Origin: Funiculus sociatus GB2-C1
GTDB taxonomy: Bacteria > Cyanobacteriota > Cyanobacteriia > Cyanobacteriales > FACHB-T130
Direction of reading: 5' to 3'
Length of the DNA: 64,000 nt
NCBI RefSeq assembly: GCF_039962115.1
Contig: NZ_JAMPKJ010000008.1
Coordinates: forward strand, 1 to 64,000
The notes below the pieces were generated by a model. That model searched no databases and was not told where the DNA came from. It was given only the letters and a program-made list of their open reading frames with translations. The first letter of the stretch is position 1, and every line of letters starts with the position of its first letter. Positions 9,902-19,914 of this stretch are shown here, piece by piece. A program made the translations under genes and the position numbers.

Positions 9902-10879
9902 TCAGGCAAAATTTCCTGAGTTGTCGCCTTCATCATCCGGAAAGTCTATGGGTTTGTATTCCACATAGTCAGCTGGTGTCGCTTCTACATCGCCAGAAGG
10001 CGGTCGTGATGATTCTCTCGGCGGACGAGTTCTTTTTGGCTTAGTTGAATCAGTATCGCGACGTGGCGATCGCGTTGAGCTAGGACGACTGGTACGGATT
10101 GGTTTATCTTCTTCCCAGGTATCTGTTGATTGCCAATCATCAGTTTCTTCTGTCGGACGACTTTCCGGACGGCTGGTACGGATTGGTTTATCTTCTTCCC
10201 AGGTATCTGTTGCTTGCCAATCATCAATCCTTTCTGTCGGACGACCTTCTGGACGGCTAGGACGACTTGGCTTGTCCTCCCAAGTATCTGTAACTTCCCA
10301 ACCACCAGGCTGTTCGGTTGGGCGACTTTCTGGACGGGGGCGACGCGATGTTTTGCGCGTTCTGGATGATATTCCAGTTCCGGTTTCACTAGATCGCTCT
10401 GTTGAACTCGGTCTTTGCGTTCCCCGACTGCTGGGACGACGACGCGGTTCATCCTCATAGGTTTCGCGGCTGCTGCGGGAATCTTGCGTTCCTCTGATGC
10501 GGCGAGTTACAGGTCGCTCTTCCATCGGTTCGATTTCATCGAACTCGGCTCTATACACGCGGCTAACTGGTCGATCGTCTTCTACGATCGGCGTATCCCG
10601 CTTTGCTTGCTCCGTAGCTATTCCGCGCATCCGAACGCTTTCAAATCCGAAAAAGATAGCTGAGCCAGTCAATAGAAACTGACCGAATTGCAAAATCGGA
10701 TCTAGCCGCCATCCCTGAAACAGGAGAATAAAGCCACACAACAGACCGACGGCTGCAAAAAAAATATCGTGGTCTCGCGCTAGCTCTGGGCGCACGGAGC
10801 GCAGGAAGTACAGGGCTGCTCCTGCCACTGCCAGAAAAATACCCAGAATACTGGCTGAATTAAGCCCGAAGTTTACCAT
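9902..10879 (-). CDS. ycf66: Ycf66 family membrane protein with repeat-rich tail
   Basis: The first ~100 residues are the Ycf66 domain found in cyanobacteria and some plastids: SILGIFLAVAGAALYFLRSVRPELARDHDIFF, then hydrophobic segments and GFESVRMRGIATEQAKRD. Membrane association is predicted from three hydrophobic stretches. The remaining ~225 residues are low-complexity, rich in Arg, Ser, Pro, Asp and Glu, with three 28-residue repeats (RPESRPTE...DTWEEDKP). The role of Ycf66 is not established. It lies near psbX on the same strand and before the lipoprotein triplet. Confidence 0.9.
   Translation of the reverse strand: MVNFGLNSASILGIFLAVAGAALYFLRSVRPELARDHDIFFAAVGLLCGFILLFQGWRLDPILQFGQFLLTGSAIFFGFESVRMRGIATEQAKRDTPIVEDDRPVSRVYRAEFDEIEPMEERPVTRRIRGTQDSRSSRETYEDEPRRRPSSRGTQRPSSTERSSETGTGISSRTRKTSRRPRPESRPTEQPGGWEVTDTWEDKPSRPSRPEGRPTERIDDWQATDTWEEDKPIRTSRPESRPTEETDDWQSTDTWEEDKPIRTSRPSSTRSPRRDTDSTKPKRTRPPRESSRPPSGDVEATPADYVEYKPIDFPDDEGDNSGNFA
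10089..10340 (-). repeat. Three 84-bp in-frame tandem repeats inside ycf66
   Basis: The unit beginning CTGGTACGGATT recurs with an exact 84-base period (10089, 10173, and a diverged copy at 10257). Each unit encodes 28 residues with the core TDTWEEDKPIRTSRPESRPT. The first two copies are nearly identical at the DNA level, which implies recent duplication. Confidence 0.8.
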
Positions 10880-11057
10880 TGGTGTTTTCCCAAGACAAAT
10901 CTATGTTAGCTAGTTCACCGAAAAAATTGCTACGCGGGTTGGGAATTCTAATTTTTAGTATCCTGGGTCAGCAGGAGAGCGATCGCGCAGAGATTAACTT
11001 GTCTCCAAGGGCAGCAGTAGCTTCCCTCTAACATATAACATCTCAGTTTTTTTATAT

Positions 11058-11087
11058 GTAGAGAGGCTTTCCAAAAAGCCTCTCTAC
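11058..11087. terminator. Hairpin between psbX and ycf66
   Basis: Perfect 13-bp stem (11058-11070 with 11075-11087) and a 4-base loop, 45 bases beyond the psbX stop. It lacks a clear U-run, so it is a terminator or RNA-stabilising hairpin for the psbX transcript. Confidence 0.5.
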
Positions 11088-11132
11088 AATAATAATTTTC
11101 GCTAAACTGAGGTTTCAGGTTGCTCCCAAAAG

Positions 11133-11252
11133 CTAGGAACGTTGAATTTTATCCTTTTGGCTAATAAAGATCAGGGCTACTGTTGCCGGAATAACCACAA
11201 TTACAGCACCCCAGAGCAGACTGTACAAAAAATTCGCTAATGAAGGTGTCAT
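11133..11252 (-). CDS. psbX: Photosystem II protein PsbX
   Basis: A 39-residue gene: translation begins [16 protein letters not shown], continues through one membrane helix ([14 protein letters not shown]) and ends SQKDKIQRS, matching PsbX throughout. PsbX is a single-helix subunit of photosystem II near cytochrome b559 and influences plastoquinone turnover; it sits in the thylakoid membrane. It is on the same strand as ycf66, and proximity of psbX and ycf66 is familiar in cyanobacteria. A stretch of about 270 bases upstream separates it from the divergent YggT gene. Confidence 0.93.
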   Translation of the reverse strand: MTPSLANFLYSLLWGAVIVVIPATVALIFISQKDKIQRS

Positions 11253-11371
11253 TATTCTTCGCTCTCTTTTACAACGATTTCTTTTGATCAATTTTAACGA
11301 TATGTTATGACCTTGAGAACCCTTTTGGTCACTTGATTTTCTTGAAGGTCTTTTACAGCCCTTTGGGAATC

Positions 11372-11402
11372 TAACGCAGCACCAGAGGACAGTGCTGCGT
11401 TA
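11372..11402. repeat. 11-bp inverted repeat in the psbX-YggT gap
   Basis: TAACGCAGCAC (11372-11382) pairs perfectly with GTGCTGCGTTA (11392-11402) across a 9-base loop. It lies between divergent genes, so a terminator role is unlikely; it may be an operator, an RNA element or a dispersed repeat. Confidence 0.45.
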
Positions 11403-11522
11403 GAATAATGAGAGACTTAGTTACAAAAGTTTAAATTATCTGTCTTGTCGTACCAATTGCACGACAGGTAGCTAACAAAATAGAAATTTTTACCGTTGGA
11501 AATTTCCAAAGATTAAGAGCCA

Positions 11523-11807
11523 ATGAACGCTGTCACGCTTGCTAGCTGGATACTTGGCCCGCTTGTGGGCTTAATGACCTTTTTGTTTATCTTCCGGATT
11601 GTTCTTACCTGGTATCCCCAGGTAGACCTGAATCGCCTTCCCTTCAATTTGATTGCTTGGCCTACGGAACCTTTTTTAGTGCCGTTGCGTAAAGTTGTAC
11701 CGCCGATTGGGGGAGTGGATATTACCCCGATTATTTGGGTGGGTATTTTTAGCTTGATCCGAGAAATATTCTTGGGGCAACAGGGGCTACTTACAATGCT
11801 GCATTAG
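11523..11807 (+). CDS. YggT family membrane protein
   Basis: 94 aa integral membrane protein with two hydrophobic helices. It has the YggT motif FIFRIVLTWYPQVDLNRLPFN, followed by WPTEPFLVPLRKVVPPIGGVDITPI. Plastid relatives (YCF19/CCB3 group) act in nucleoid distribution or cytochrome b6f haem attachment, but the function of the cyanobacterial protein is not settled. It converges on accC with a hairpin between. Confidence 0.9.
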   Translation: MNAVTLASWILGPLVGLMTFLFIFRIVLTWYPQVDLNRLPFNLIAWPTEPFLVPLRKVVPPIGGVDITPIIWVGIFSLIREIFLGQQGLLTMLH

Positions 11808-11813
11808 GTCTAG

Positions 11814-11842
11814 AGTAGAGTGGGCTTTTTGCCCACCCTACT
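11814..11842. terminator. Bidirectional terminator between the YggT gene and accC
   Basis: Twelve-bp stem with one mismatch (AGTAGAGTGGGC with GCCCACCCTACT) around a TTTTT loop, centred between convergent genes. Confidence 0.7.
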
Positions 11843-11850
11843 AATGTTAT

Positions 11851-13200
11851 TTATTGCCTCTGCATTAACTGCTCGACAAAATTGGTATAAACCTCGCCCT
11901 CTAAAAACTCTGGGGTTTCCATAATTTTTTGATGGAAGGCGATAGTTGTTGGCAGACCTGTGATGGCGCACTCCCGCAAAGCCCGCTTCATGCGCTTAAT
12001 GGCTGTCGGGCGATCGCTTCCCCAAACAATTAACTTACCAATCAGCGAGTCGTAATAGGCCGGAATTTCATAATCAGTATAGACGTGGGAATCCATCCGT
12101 ACGCCAGGGCCACCCGGAGGTAAGTAACCACTGATCCGTCCTGGATGAGGGCGGAAGTTGTGATCCGGGTCTTCCGCGTTAATCCGGCATTCGATAGAAT
12201 GACCCCGGAGAACTACCTGGTCTTGGGTAAGCTGCAATTTCTCACCCTGAGCAATGCGAATTTGTTCTGCAATCAAGTCTAATCCCGTAATCATTTCTGT
12301 AACTGGATGTTCGACTTGAATCCGGGTATTCATTTCCATGAAGTAAAATTCCCCAGAAGGCGCGAGAAGAAACTCTACTGTACCAGCTCCGGTGTAGTTA
12401 ATAGATTTAGCAGCCATAACAGCAGCATTACCCATTTTTTCGCGCATTTGTTGGTCTAGAACTGGGCTGGGAGCTTCTTCTAATAACTTCTGATGGCGGC
12501 GTTGGATGGAGCAGTCGCGTTCCCCCAGGTGAATGACGTTACCGTGGCTATCGGCTAAAATTTGAAATTCAATGTGGCGAGGACGCTCAATAAATTTTTC
12601 CATATAGACACCTGCATTGCCAAACGCAGCTTCGGCTTCTCCCTGTGCAGCTAGGAAGAGTTTGACAAGTTCGCTTTGTTCGCGTACCAGGCGCATTCCT
12701 CGTCCGCCACCTCCAGCGGTGGCTTTGATCATAACGGGATATCCAATTTTATCGGCGATCCCTAGTGCTTCTTTTTCCGAAAGCAACAGTCCTTCACTTC
12801 CCGGTACAGTCGGAACCCCAGCCCGAATCATGGTTTCTTTGGCGGTGGATTTATCGCCCATTGCCCGAATTGCTTCCGGCGTAGGGCCGATGAAAGAAAT
12901 CTGGTGGGCGGCACAAATTTCCGCAAATCTGGCGTTTTCTGCCAAAAAACCGTAGCCTGGGTGAATCGCGATCGCATTGCGCGTTAAAGCCGCCGCAATG
13001 ATATTCGGAATATTCAGATAACTTTTGCTACTGGCAGGTTCGCCAATGCAAACGGCTTCGTCCGCCAACTGGACATGGAGGGCGTGGCGGTCAATCGTTG
13101 AGTGAACCGCAACAGTAGCAATCCCCATCTCTTCACAGGTACGGAGAATACGGAGAGCAATTTCCCCTCGGTTGGCAATCAAAATTTTGGAAAAACGCAT
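11851..13200 (-). CDS. accC: Acetyl-CoA carboxylase, biotin carboxylase subunit
   Basis: Carboxylates the biotin of AccB with ATP and bicarbonate, the first step of fatty-acid synthesis. 449 aa, normal. The biotin carboxylase N-domain begins [16 protein letters not shown]. The ATP-grasp glycine loop is GGGGRGM (residues 163-169), after Lys159. Further motifs are [22 protein letters not shown] and [15 protein letters not shown]. It is not next to accB here, as is usual in cyanobacteria. Confidence 0.97.
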   Translation of the reverse strand: MRFSKILIANRGEIALRILRTCEEMGIATVAVHSTIDRHALHVQLADEAVCIGEPASSKSYLNIPNIIAAALTRNAIAIHPGYGFLAENARFAEICAAHQISFIGPTPEAIRAMGDKSTAKETMIRAGVPTVPGSEGLLLSEKEALGIADKIGYPVMIKATAGGGGRGMRLVREQSELVKLFLAAQGEAEAAFGNAGVYMEKFIERPRHIEFQILADSHGNVIHLGERDCSIQRRHQKLLEEAPSPVLDQQMREKMGNAAVMAAKSINYTGAGTVEFLLAPSGEFYFMEMNTRIQVEHPVTEMITGLDLIAEQIRIAQGEKLQLTQDQVVLRGHSIECRINAEDPDHNFRPHPGRISGYLPPGGPGVRMDSHVYTDYEIPAYYDSLIGKLIVWGSDRPTAIKRMKRALRECAITGLPTTIAFHQKIMETPEFLEGEVYTNFVEQLMQRQ

Positions 13201-13390
13201 CTTCTAACTTTTTATAGAAATGGGGAGAGCTATCATAACCTACGATCCTAATTATTTCAGGATGTCGCCTTTAATCTCAGTAGAATATAGCGATCGCTTC
13301 TTTAACTTTGCATTCTTGGGCGTAAAACTCTCCTTTGCTGTAAGAAGAATGAAATTAGCATAGAAGATGCTACTATAGATAAATCTCCGA

Positions 13391-13471
13391 GCGGATGTGG
13401 CGGAATTGGTATACGCGCACGTTTGAGGGGCGTGTGGCTTTGCCTTGCGAGTTCGAGTCTCGCCATCCGCA
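13391..13471 (+). tRNA. tRNA-Leu (anticodon GAG)
   Basis: The acceptor stem GCGGATG pairs with CATCCGC (discriminator A at 13471). The anticodon stem CACGT/GCGTG encloses the loop TTGAGGG, giving anticodon GAG, which reads CUC and CUU. A long variable arm, as expected for class II tRNA-Leu, precedes GAGTTCGAGTCTC (T arm). The 3' CCA is not encoded. Confidence 0.95.
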
Positions 13472-13486
13472 TTATTGGTTACTGTT

Positions 13487-13517
13487 GAGTGTTGAGTTTT
13501 GATTAAACTCAGCACTC
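13487..13517 (+). terminator. Rho-independent terminator after tRNA-Leu
   Basis: GAGTGTTGAGTTT (13487-13499) pairs with AAACTCAGCACTC (13505-13517), with one G-T pair, followed by ATAATTTTTTA. Confidence 0.75.
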
Positions 13518-13594
13518 ATAATTTTTTATGGGGATGCGCTCCTGAGCAGAATTCTGTATCATTTCATATAGATAATGAAGTTTTGTAAATAAAA

Positions 13595-14206
13595 TTGACT
13601 TCTACTGTTAGACCTACAAATAGTGTTGCGCTGCCGACAGCTTGGTACTCTCTAAACCCGATTTGGCAGGGCGAGGAAGAAGTAGTGCAACAAGGATTGC
13701 CCCACACTCAGCTAGCACCAGCATGGCAAATGCTTTTGCTGGGCGATGGATCTCCTACCCGGCACCTACAACTTCTGACTGGCGAACCAACAGAAGTTGA
13801 CGTAATTGATATGTCCCTAGTTGGCATGGATGCCGATGGCGCACCAGACCAAATCCAAGCGGTGCCGGGGCCAAGGTTGCGACGGCAAGTGTGGCTGCGT
13901 ACCGCTTCTGGGCAACGATTGGCTTATGCTACCTCCTGGTGGGAAGCCAGCCATGTAGATGAATATTTACAAAATCGGTCTTTGCCAATTTGGGCAAGTC
14001 TGGCGCGGTTGCGAACCGAGTTGTATCGGGATGTCCAGGGGATTTATTGCGGTCACTCACCTGCGTTAGAGTCCGCTTTTGAACAAGCTGGCCCGTTTTG
14101 GGGTCGCCATTACCTTTTTTGGCACCACGGAAAGCCCTTAACCCTAATTTACGAAGTTTTTTCCCCTTATTTGACGAAATACTTGGGATTGTCGCAGCCC
14201 ATTTAA
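13595..14206 (+). CDS. Chorismate lyase (chorismate pyruvate-lyase family)
   Basis: 203 aa. It resembles the cyanobacterial chorismate lyases that make 4-hydroxybenzoate plus pyruvate for plastoquinone biosynthesis. Features seen are WQMLLLGDGSPTRHLQLLTG near the N-terminus, RRQVWLRTASGQRLAYATSWW in the core strands, and GRHYLFWHHGKPLTLIYEVFSPYL at the end. The start appears to be TTG at 13595, since no ATG or GTG fits. Substrate assignment follows the family; the product could also feed other benzoate derivatives. Confidence 0.75.
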   Translation: MTSTVRPTNSVALPTAWYSLNPIWQGEEEVVQQGLPHTQLAPAWQMLLLGDGSPTRHLQLLTGEPTEVDVIDMSLVGMDADGAPDQIQAVPGPRLRRQVWLRTASGQRLAYATSWWEASHVDEYLQNRSLPIWASLARLRTELYRDVQGIYCGHSPALESAFEQAGPFWGRHYLFWHHGKPLTLIYEVFSPYLTKYLGLSQPI

Positions 14207-14210
14207 TTAA

Positions 14211-14258
14211 TAGTCATTAGTCATCAGTAAAAAACTAATGACTAATGACTAATGACTA
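14211..14258. repeat. Heptamer repeat (ACTAATG) forming a hairpin terminator
   Basis: Three tandem ACTAATG copies (14234-14254) pair with reverse-complement copies at 14211-14228. The result is an 18-bp stem with one mismatch around an AAAAA loop. It lies between convergent genes and runs into the purF stop codon (14256-14258). This is a cyanobacterial short-tandem-repeat type sequence used as a terminator. Confidence 0.7.
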
Positions 14259-15746
14259 ACAGGTGGCAGATTTTTCCAGCATCAACTTAGAACGCTTTAC
14301 TTGCTCCGGAACGGCTATCGGATAGTCGCCAGTAAAGCAAGCAGAACAGAAACTATTAGTATCTTCGCCTGTCGTCTTCAGCATTCCATCCCAGCTGAGA
14401 TAAGCCAGTGAGTCTACACCAATTTGTTCGGCAATTTCTGCTACTGACTTTGTTGCAGCAATCAACTGATCCTGGTTATCGGTGTCAATGCCGTAGAAAC
14501 AGGGGTGAGTCACTGGCGGGGAAGAAATTCGCATATGAACTTCAGTCGCGCCAGCATCTCGGAGGGCTTTAACAAGTTTGCGGCTGGTGGTTCCCCGCAC
14601 GATGGAGTCATCAACAATTATGATTCGTTTACCAGTTAGGACATCTTTAAGAGGGTTAAGCTTCATCTTGATGCCAGACTCGCGCATTGTCTGAGTCGGC
14701 TGGATGAAGGTACGCCCGACGTAACGATTCTTAATCAAACCCTCGGCGTAGGGGATGCCTGATGCTTGGGAAAAGCCAATAGCAGCTGGAATGCCGGAAT
14801 CTGGTACACCAATGATTACATCGACATCAGCGGGGGATTCTTTTGCCAGTTGACGACCTAGGCGCAGACGGTAGCTATACAGAGTTTCGTCGTGCATAAT
14901 GCTATCTGGGCGGGCAAAGTAAATCATTTCAAAGATGCACAGCTTCCGCTTGGGTTGTTCCGCCCAGAAAAATGAAGCCAAGCCTTCTTCGGTGATCCAA
15001 ACTAATTCGCCCGGTTCAACATCCCGCACGTATTCCGCACCAATAATATCTAACCCACAAGTCTCAGAAGCAAGTACGTAACGTTGGGGGCTGGTACCCA
15101 TGCTGCCAATTACTAGGGGGCGAATGCCATTAGGATCGCGTACCCCCATTAAGCCATCTGGTGTCCCGATTGCTAGGCTAAAAGCGCCTTTGCACTGGCG
15201 AAAGGCGCAGATTGCTCCTTCTAACCAGTCTTTGCCTGCATTAATTTCTGTGGCAATAGACAAAGCGATCGCTTCTGAATCTGTTGTGGTAATTAAGTCC
15301 CAGTTACACCGCAACAACTCTTCGCGCAGTTGAGTTGTGTTGACTAAATTCCCATTATGTGCCAGAGCTAGTTTTCCTAAACGAGTTTCCACAACAGCGG
15401 GCTGAGCGTTCACGACGCGACTAGAGCCAGTGGTGGAATAACGAGTATGACCAACCGCCAAATCTCCAGGCAATTGATTCAAGATTGTTTCATTAAATAC
15501 CTGGGACACCAATCCCATTTCTTTGTGTAAATGCACCTGGTTGCCTTCAAAAGTGGCAATTCCTGCCGATTCCTGTCCTCGGTGTTGTAAGGCGTATAGA
15601 CCAAAGTAGGTCAATTTGGCAACATCTTGTCCGGGTGCGTATACGCCAAAAACACCACAGGCTTCCTCTGGCTTATCCGGGCGCTGTCCATCTGAGTCCG
15701 ACTGGGCGAGATAAGCATTACTATCGAGGGAATGGTTGGGAATCAT
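14256..15746 (-). CDS. purF: Amidophosphoribosyltransferase
   Basis: First committed step of purine synthesis: PRPP plus glutamine to phosphoribosylamine. 496 aa. The catalytic cysteine is Cys30 (EEACGVFGVYAP) after a propeptide that is cleaved in this class. Fe-S cluster cysteines are present (CIFEMIYFARPDS, HPCFYGID and FCSACFTGDYP), so it is the Bacillus-type iron-sulfur enzyme. The PRPP loop is KRIIIVDDSIVRGTT. It lies downstream of purL on the same strand. Confidence 0.97.
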   Translation of the reverse strand: MIPNHSLDSNAYLAQSDSDGQRPDKPEEACGVFGVYAPGQDVAKLTYFGLYALQHRGQESAGIATFEGNQVHLHKEMGLVSQVFNETILNQLPGDLAVGHTRYSTTGSSRVVNAQPAVVETRLGKLALAHNGNLVNTTQLREELLRCNWDLITTTDSEAIALSIATEINAGKDWLEGAICAFRQCKGAFSLAIGTPDGLMGVRDPNGIRPLVIGSMGTSPQRYVLASETCGLDIIGAEYVRDVEPGELVWITEEGLASFFWAEQPKRKLCIFEMIYFARPDSIMHDETLYSYRLRLGRQLAKESPADVDVIIGVPDSGIPAAIGFSQASGIPYAEGLIKNRYVGRTFIQPTQTMRESGIKMKLNPLKDVLTGKRIIIVDDSIVRGTTSRKLVKALRDAGATEVHMRISSPPVTHPCFYGIDTDNQDQLIAATKSVAEIAEQIGVDSLAYLSWDGMLKTTGEDTNSFCSACFTGDYPIAVPEQVKRSKLMLEKSATC

Positions 15747-15790
15747 TTGAGAAGTTGGCTCCTAATTGCAGCACAGAAAGACTAACCAGG

Positions 15791-15863
15791 CTTAATAATC
15801 CTTAATAATCGCATAACCTTAACCTAATGTCGCTCACCTATAACTATAGTTATCAGGTGAGCG
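15791..15863. repeat. Tandem decamer and hairpin between purL and purF
   Basis: CTTAATAATC occurs twice in tandem (15791-15810) just upstream of purF. A hairpin with arms CGCTCACCT and AGGTGAGCG, plus an inner ATAACT/AGTTAT pairing with one bulged C, spans 15831-15863. The hairpin is probably the purL terminator or an attenuator before purF. Confidence 0.5.
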
Positions 15864-15891
15864 GTGCATCGAAGTAAGCAAAGGGCAAGAG

Positions 15892-18234
15892 TTAAATTGC
15901 CAGACGGCGTTGAATAGCATTATGAGTGCGATCGCTCATATCATTCATGCTAACTTCTATTAAGGTTTGGCTTGAGGTCGTAAAAACCCATAAAGAGGAG
16001 TCTGGATTTCCCACCCGACCAAGTTGTTGCCAGTTATCTTCCAGATGCTCCTGTAAATAGGATTCCCAAATTGCTTGGTGTTGTTGCGATACAGAGATTA
16101 AAATTCTTGCTCCCCCTTCGCCAAAAAGAATTTCATCCCAACGTAAGGAAGATTGGGAAGTAAGATTAATCTCGGCTCCTAGATTGCTGGTGATGCAAGA
16201 TTCCGAGAGAGCGATCGCCACCCCTCCCTCAGCACAATCATGCGCCGAACGAACCCAACCGTGACGAATTCCCTCGCGACAAGCAGCTTGCACCCTACGT
16301 TCCAACTCAAAATCTACCACTGGCGGTTTTCCAGCAACAGTACCGTGAACTGTCGCCAAATACTCCGAACCGCCCAGCATTATACCCTCTGATGAATCCA
16401 AACGCCGTCCGATAATATAAATTAAATCTCCCGACTCTTGCCAACCTTGCCCACATATGGTGGTAATATCGGGAATCAACCCCACCATCCCCACAACTGG
16501 AGTCGGGTAAATAGGTTGAGGTTTGCCCTCACTATCCAAAGTTTCATTGTAAAGAGACACGTTGCCGCCAGTGACAGGCGTTTGCAACTCCCGACAAGCT
16601 TCTGCTATTCCCCGACAAGCTTCCGCTAATTGCCAGTAACCTATCGGCTTTTCTGGACTAGGGAAATTCAGATTATCTGTCACTGCCAGGGGTTCTGCTC
16701 CCACACAACTCAGATTACGCGCAGCTTCCGCCACCACTGCCTTAGCGCCTTCGTAGGGGTCGAGATACACATAGCGGGCATTACAATCTACCGTTGCAGC
16801 AACACCTATATTGCCCCCTTTGTTAGCTTCCACCGAGCGGACTCGTACTACTGCTGCATCAGCACCCCCAGGCACAATCACAGTATTATTCTGCACCTGA
16901 TGGTCATACTGGCGATAAACCCAACGCTTAGAGGCAATGCTAGGTGTATCCAACAACTGAAGCAAGATATCATTCCAAGTTTTGAAGTTGCCTTGGATTT
17001 CAATGCCATCTGGCGTGCAAGTGGGCAAAGATTCGCTTGTCCACTTCCAAGCCTTTTGTGCATACTCTGGTGCTTCTGTCAATAATTCGCGATGATAAAT
17101 TGGCGTATTATCAGCCAACGCCGTTGCTGGGATTTCAGCCGCCACGTCGCCTCGGAAGAGAATCCGCACAATCGGTTTCTCAATTACCGTTCCGGCGACT
17201 ACAGCTTGCAACCCCCAACGGTGGAAAATATCAATTAACTCTTGTTCCCGCCCCTTGTGAGATACAAACAGCATCCGTTCTTGGGATTCTGACAGCAGAT
17301 ACTCATAAGGCACCATCTCAGTTTCCCGCACTGGAATCTTATCTAAATCCAGTTCAATCCCAACGCCACCTTTAGCTGCCATTTCTGAGGTAGAACAAGT
17401 AATCCCAGCCGCACCCATATCCTGTGCTGCTACCACTGCGCCAGTTTTGAACGCCTCCAAACAAGCTTCAATCAGGGATTTTTCTAAAAAAGGATCGCCT
17501 ACCTGCACTGCTGGACGGTCATCCATCGATTCATCACTGAGTTCGGCACTTGCAAAACTTGCGCCACCCATACCATCGCGTCCAGTGGTAGAACCGACAT
17601 AAAGCACTGGATTACCTATTCCAGCAGCACCAGACATCACAATTTCCGGGGTTTCCATCAACCCCAGAGCCATAACATTGACTAAAGGATTCTCGCTGTA
17701 AGCTGGGTCAAAGTAAACTTCGCCGCCAACTGTGGGGACTCCGACACAATTACCATAATGTGAGATTCCCGATACCACGCCGCTGAAGAGTCGTCGTGTT
17801 TTGGCATCTTCTAGAGAACCGAAGCGGAGGGAGTTTAACAAAGCAATGGGACGCGCACCCATTGTAAAGATATCCCGGAGGATACCACCTACTCCTGTTG
17901 CTGCTCCTTGAAATGGTTCAATAGCTGAGGGGTGATTGTGGGATTCTATTTTAAACGCCAGTTGCAGCCCGTCGCCCAAGTCTACAACACCAGCATTTTC
18001 TCCTGGCCCGACGAGAATGCGATCGCCTTCTGTGGGAAATTGCTTTAATAGCGGTCGTGAGTTCTTATAGCAGCAATGTTCCGACCACATTACACCGAAC
18101 ATTCCCAACTCAGCTTTATTAGGATGACGGCCTAGCCGTTGGACAATTTCTGTGTATTCTTCCGGCTTTATACCTTCAGCGGCGATTTCTTCAGGGGAAA
18201 AGGGAGCAGAGGAGATTGTAGACATAGAACCCAT
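15892..18234 (-). CDS. purL: Phosphoribosylformylglycinamidine synthase subunit II
   Basis: ATP-dependent amidation of FGAR to FGAM in purine synthesis; works with PurQ and PurS, which are not in this window. 780 aa, the size of the small PurL type. Motifs are [14 protein letters not shown] near the N-terminus, [19 protein letters not shown] (ATP site), [10 protein letters not shown], and a second half beginning [20 protein letters not shown] that mirrors the first. The start could be the first or fourth codon (MGSM). Confidence 0.97.
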   Translation of the reverse strand: MGSMSTISSAPFSPEEIAAEGIKPEEYTEIVQRLGRHPNKAELGMFGVMWSEHCCYKNSRPLLKQFPTEGDRILVGPGENAGVVDLGDGLQLAFKIESHNHPSAIEPFQGAATGVGGILRDIFTMGARPIALLNSLRFGSLEDAKTRRLFSGVVSGISHYGNCVGVPTVGGEVYFDPAYSENPLVNVMALGLMETPEIVMSGAAGIGNPVLYVGSTTGRDGMGGASFASAELSDESMDDRPAVQVGDPFLEKSLIEACLEAFKTGAVVAAQDMGAAGITCSTSEMAAKGGVGIELDLDKIPVRETEMVPYEYLLSESQERMLFVSHKGREQELIDIFHRWGLQAVVAGTVIEKPIVRILFRGDVAAEIPATALADNTPIYHRELLTEAPEYAQKAWKWTSESLPTCTPDGIEIQGNFKTWNDILLQLLDTPSIASKRWVYRQYDHQVQNNTVIVPGGADAAVVRVRSVEANKGGNIGVAATVDCNARYVYLDPYEGAKAVVAEAARNLSCVGAEPLAVTDNLNFPSPEKPIGYWQLAEACRGIAEACRELQTPVTGGNVSLYNETLDSEGKPQPIYPTPVVGMVGLIPDITTICGQGWQESGDLIYIIGRRLDSSEGIMLGGSEYLATVHGTVAGKPPVVDFELERRVQAACREGIRHGWVRSAHDCAEGGVAIALSESCITSNLGAEINLTSQSSLRWDEILFGEGGARILISVSQQHQAIWESYLQEHLEDNWQQLGRVGNPDSSLWVFTTSSQTLIEVSMNDMSDRTHNAIQRRLAI

Positions 18235-18663
18235 GAAAGGCGTAACACGCTTAATTGTATCGATATTTTCCCATTACTTTTGCTCTAGGTTCGCTACTCT
18301 ATACGCGAATGGCGCTGAACTAAAGTTTTAGCTAAGAGCTAAAGTCAGTTTCAACTGGCTTAAATGCTGGTATATCAAGGGTGCCTCTTACTTGGTAGAA
18401 GCTTGGGGGCAGAAATACACTATTGAAGGTGCGAGACAGTTTTTTGATTCCTTGTAAGGAAAATTGGTAGTTTTGAACTTATGTTGGTAGCTCCCCGATA
18501 AGTTCAAATAAGAGACTAGGTAAGGTTTTAAATAGTTGATAGAAAATTGTATCTGTTCTCACAATATTCGATTCTTATGAGAACCAATATGAATATTATT
18601 TTTTTACTAATTAAGACAATCTAATGATTATTAACTATTATGTAGAAGCAGCAATTATTAGAA
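18235..18663. other. Gene-free gap between purL and pdhA
   Basis: No convincing gene on either strand. The one structured element is an 11-bp inverted repeat, TTTGAACTTAT (18472-18482) and ATAAGTTCAAA (18498-18508), with a 15-base loop. This region must hold the purL promoter. Confidence 0.5.
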
Positions 18664-18696
18664 AAAAATAAGGTAGACATTGCCTACCTTATTTTT
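18664..18696 (-). terminator. Rho-independent terminator of pdhA
   Basis: Thirteen-bp perfect stem (18664-18676 with 18684-18696) with a 7-base loop. Read on the minus strand, it is 24 bases past the pdhA stop and ends in a run of T. Confidence 0.85.
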
Positions 18697-18720
18697 AATT
18701 AAAAGTTGTTAACTCAAGCG

Positions 18721-19752
18721 TTAATCTTCGGCAAAAATGTAGCGGTATAACTCGCTGGGGTCGGGTTCTGGGCTGCTTTCGGCAAATTTAACCGCATCGT
18801 CGATAACGGCTTGGATTTTCCGATCAATTTCTTTGAGTTCTTCTTGAGTTGCCAGGTTTTGCTCTGTGAGATGCGCCGCCAACTTTTTGATTGGGTCGCG
18901 GGCGAACCAAAATTCCTTCTCATTTTTAGAACGAAGTTCATCAGGGTCGGCAAGAGAGTGACCGCGAAAACGGTAGGTAAGGGCTTCAATTAGAGTTGGG
19001 CCTTCACCAGCACGGGCGCGGGCAACAGCTTCTTTGGCAACAGCCCGCACAGCCAAGACATCCATGCCATCAACCTCGACCCCCGCCATGCCAAAGGCAT
19101 GAGCTTTCTTGTAAATTTCTGGTACAGAGGTCGCTCGTTCGTGCGCCATGCCAATTGCCCACTTGTTGTTCTCCACAACATACAAAATCGGCAATTTCCA
19201 CAGCGCTGCCATATTCAAACATTCAAAAAACTGGCCGTTATTTGCAGCACCATCGCCGAAAAAGCAAGCAGTTACTTGATCTGAACCCGCATAGCCCAAG
19301 GCTTCGCGACGGTATTTGCTGGCAAAAGCCGCACCAGTAGCCACAGGAATTCCTTCGGCAACAAAGGCATAACCTCCCAGTAGCTTATGCTCAGATGAGA
19401 ACATATGCATTGAGCCGCCGCGCCCTTTGCTACAACCAGTAGCTTTACCGAATAACTCAGCCATCACCTCTTTTGCTGGAACCCCAGCACTCAAGGCATG
19501 AACGTGGTCGCGATAGGTGCTGGAAACATAATCCTCACCGGGACGCATCGCCTGGATAACACCAGTTGACACAGCCTCTTGACCGTTATATAGATGGACA
19601 AACCCGAACATTTTGCCCCGGTAGTACATCTCGGCGCACTTGTCCTCAAACGACCGCCCCAAGACCATATCCTCGTAAAGGAGCAATCCTTCCTCTTTGG
19701 TGATTTGAGTTTGAGCGGTATCAAAGACGGGTAAAATGCGTTCCTGAACCAT
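18721..19752 (-). CDS. pdhA: Pyruvate dehydrogenase E1 component, alpha subunit
   Basis: Thiamine-diphosphate enzyme that decarboxylates pyruvate and passes acetyl groups to the E2 lipoyl domain. 343 aa. The ThDP/Mg motif is GDGAANN (residues 166-172) followed by NKWAIG. The phosphoacceptor-loop region [16 protein letters not shown] is present. The beta subunit is not in the window, so the complex genes are scattered. Divergent from ftn2 across a 162-base gap. Confidence 0.96.
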   Translation of the reverse strand: MVQERILPVFDTAQTQITKEEGLLLYEDMVLGRSFEDKCAEMYYRGKMFGFVHLYNGQEAVSTGVIQAMRPGEDYVSSTYRDHVHALSAGVPAKEVMAELFGKATGCSKGRGGSMHMFSSEHKLLGGYAFVAEGIPVATGAAFASKYRREALGYAGSDQVTACFFGDGAANNGQFFECLNMAALWKLPILYVVENNKWAIGMAHERATSVPEIYKKAHAFGMAGVEVDGMDVLAVRAVAKEAVARARAGEGPTLIEALTYRFRGHSLADPDELRSKNEKEFWFARDPIKKLAAHLTEQNLATQEELKEIDRKIQAVIDDAVKFAESSPEPDPSELYRYIFAED

Positions 19753-19914
19753 TGATTTTAGGGATAAACTTAACTTGATTGGTTGAAGGGCGGTTTTTAT
19801 GTACCAAGATACGCTTCTACTATAGAAGCTAAGGGGTATAATTATCGCACTATTCTATAGTTTATGTTTGATTATAGATATTAATTTAGTCGCTTGGGGC
19901 TGAGGAAGTAGACT

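Noticed and set aside
10903-11031. 42-codon plus-strand ORF upstream of ycf66
   Set aside because: It overlaps the divergent ycf66 promoter, contains a HIP1 site and resembles no known small protein; no ribosome site.
13252-13515. 87-residue minus-strand ORF over tRNA-Leu
   Set aside because: It is the antisense of the tRNA and its terminator; such peptides (NADGETRTRKAKPH) are common annotation artefacts.
14234-14254. CRISPR-like array from heptamer repeats
   Set aside because: Units are 7 bases with no spacers; they are short tandem repeats forming a hairpin.
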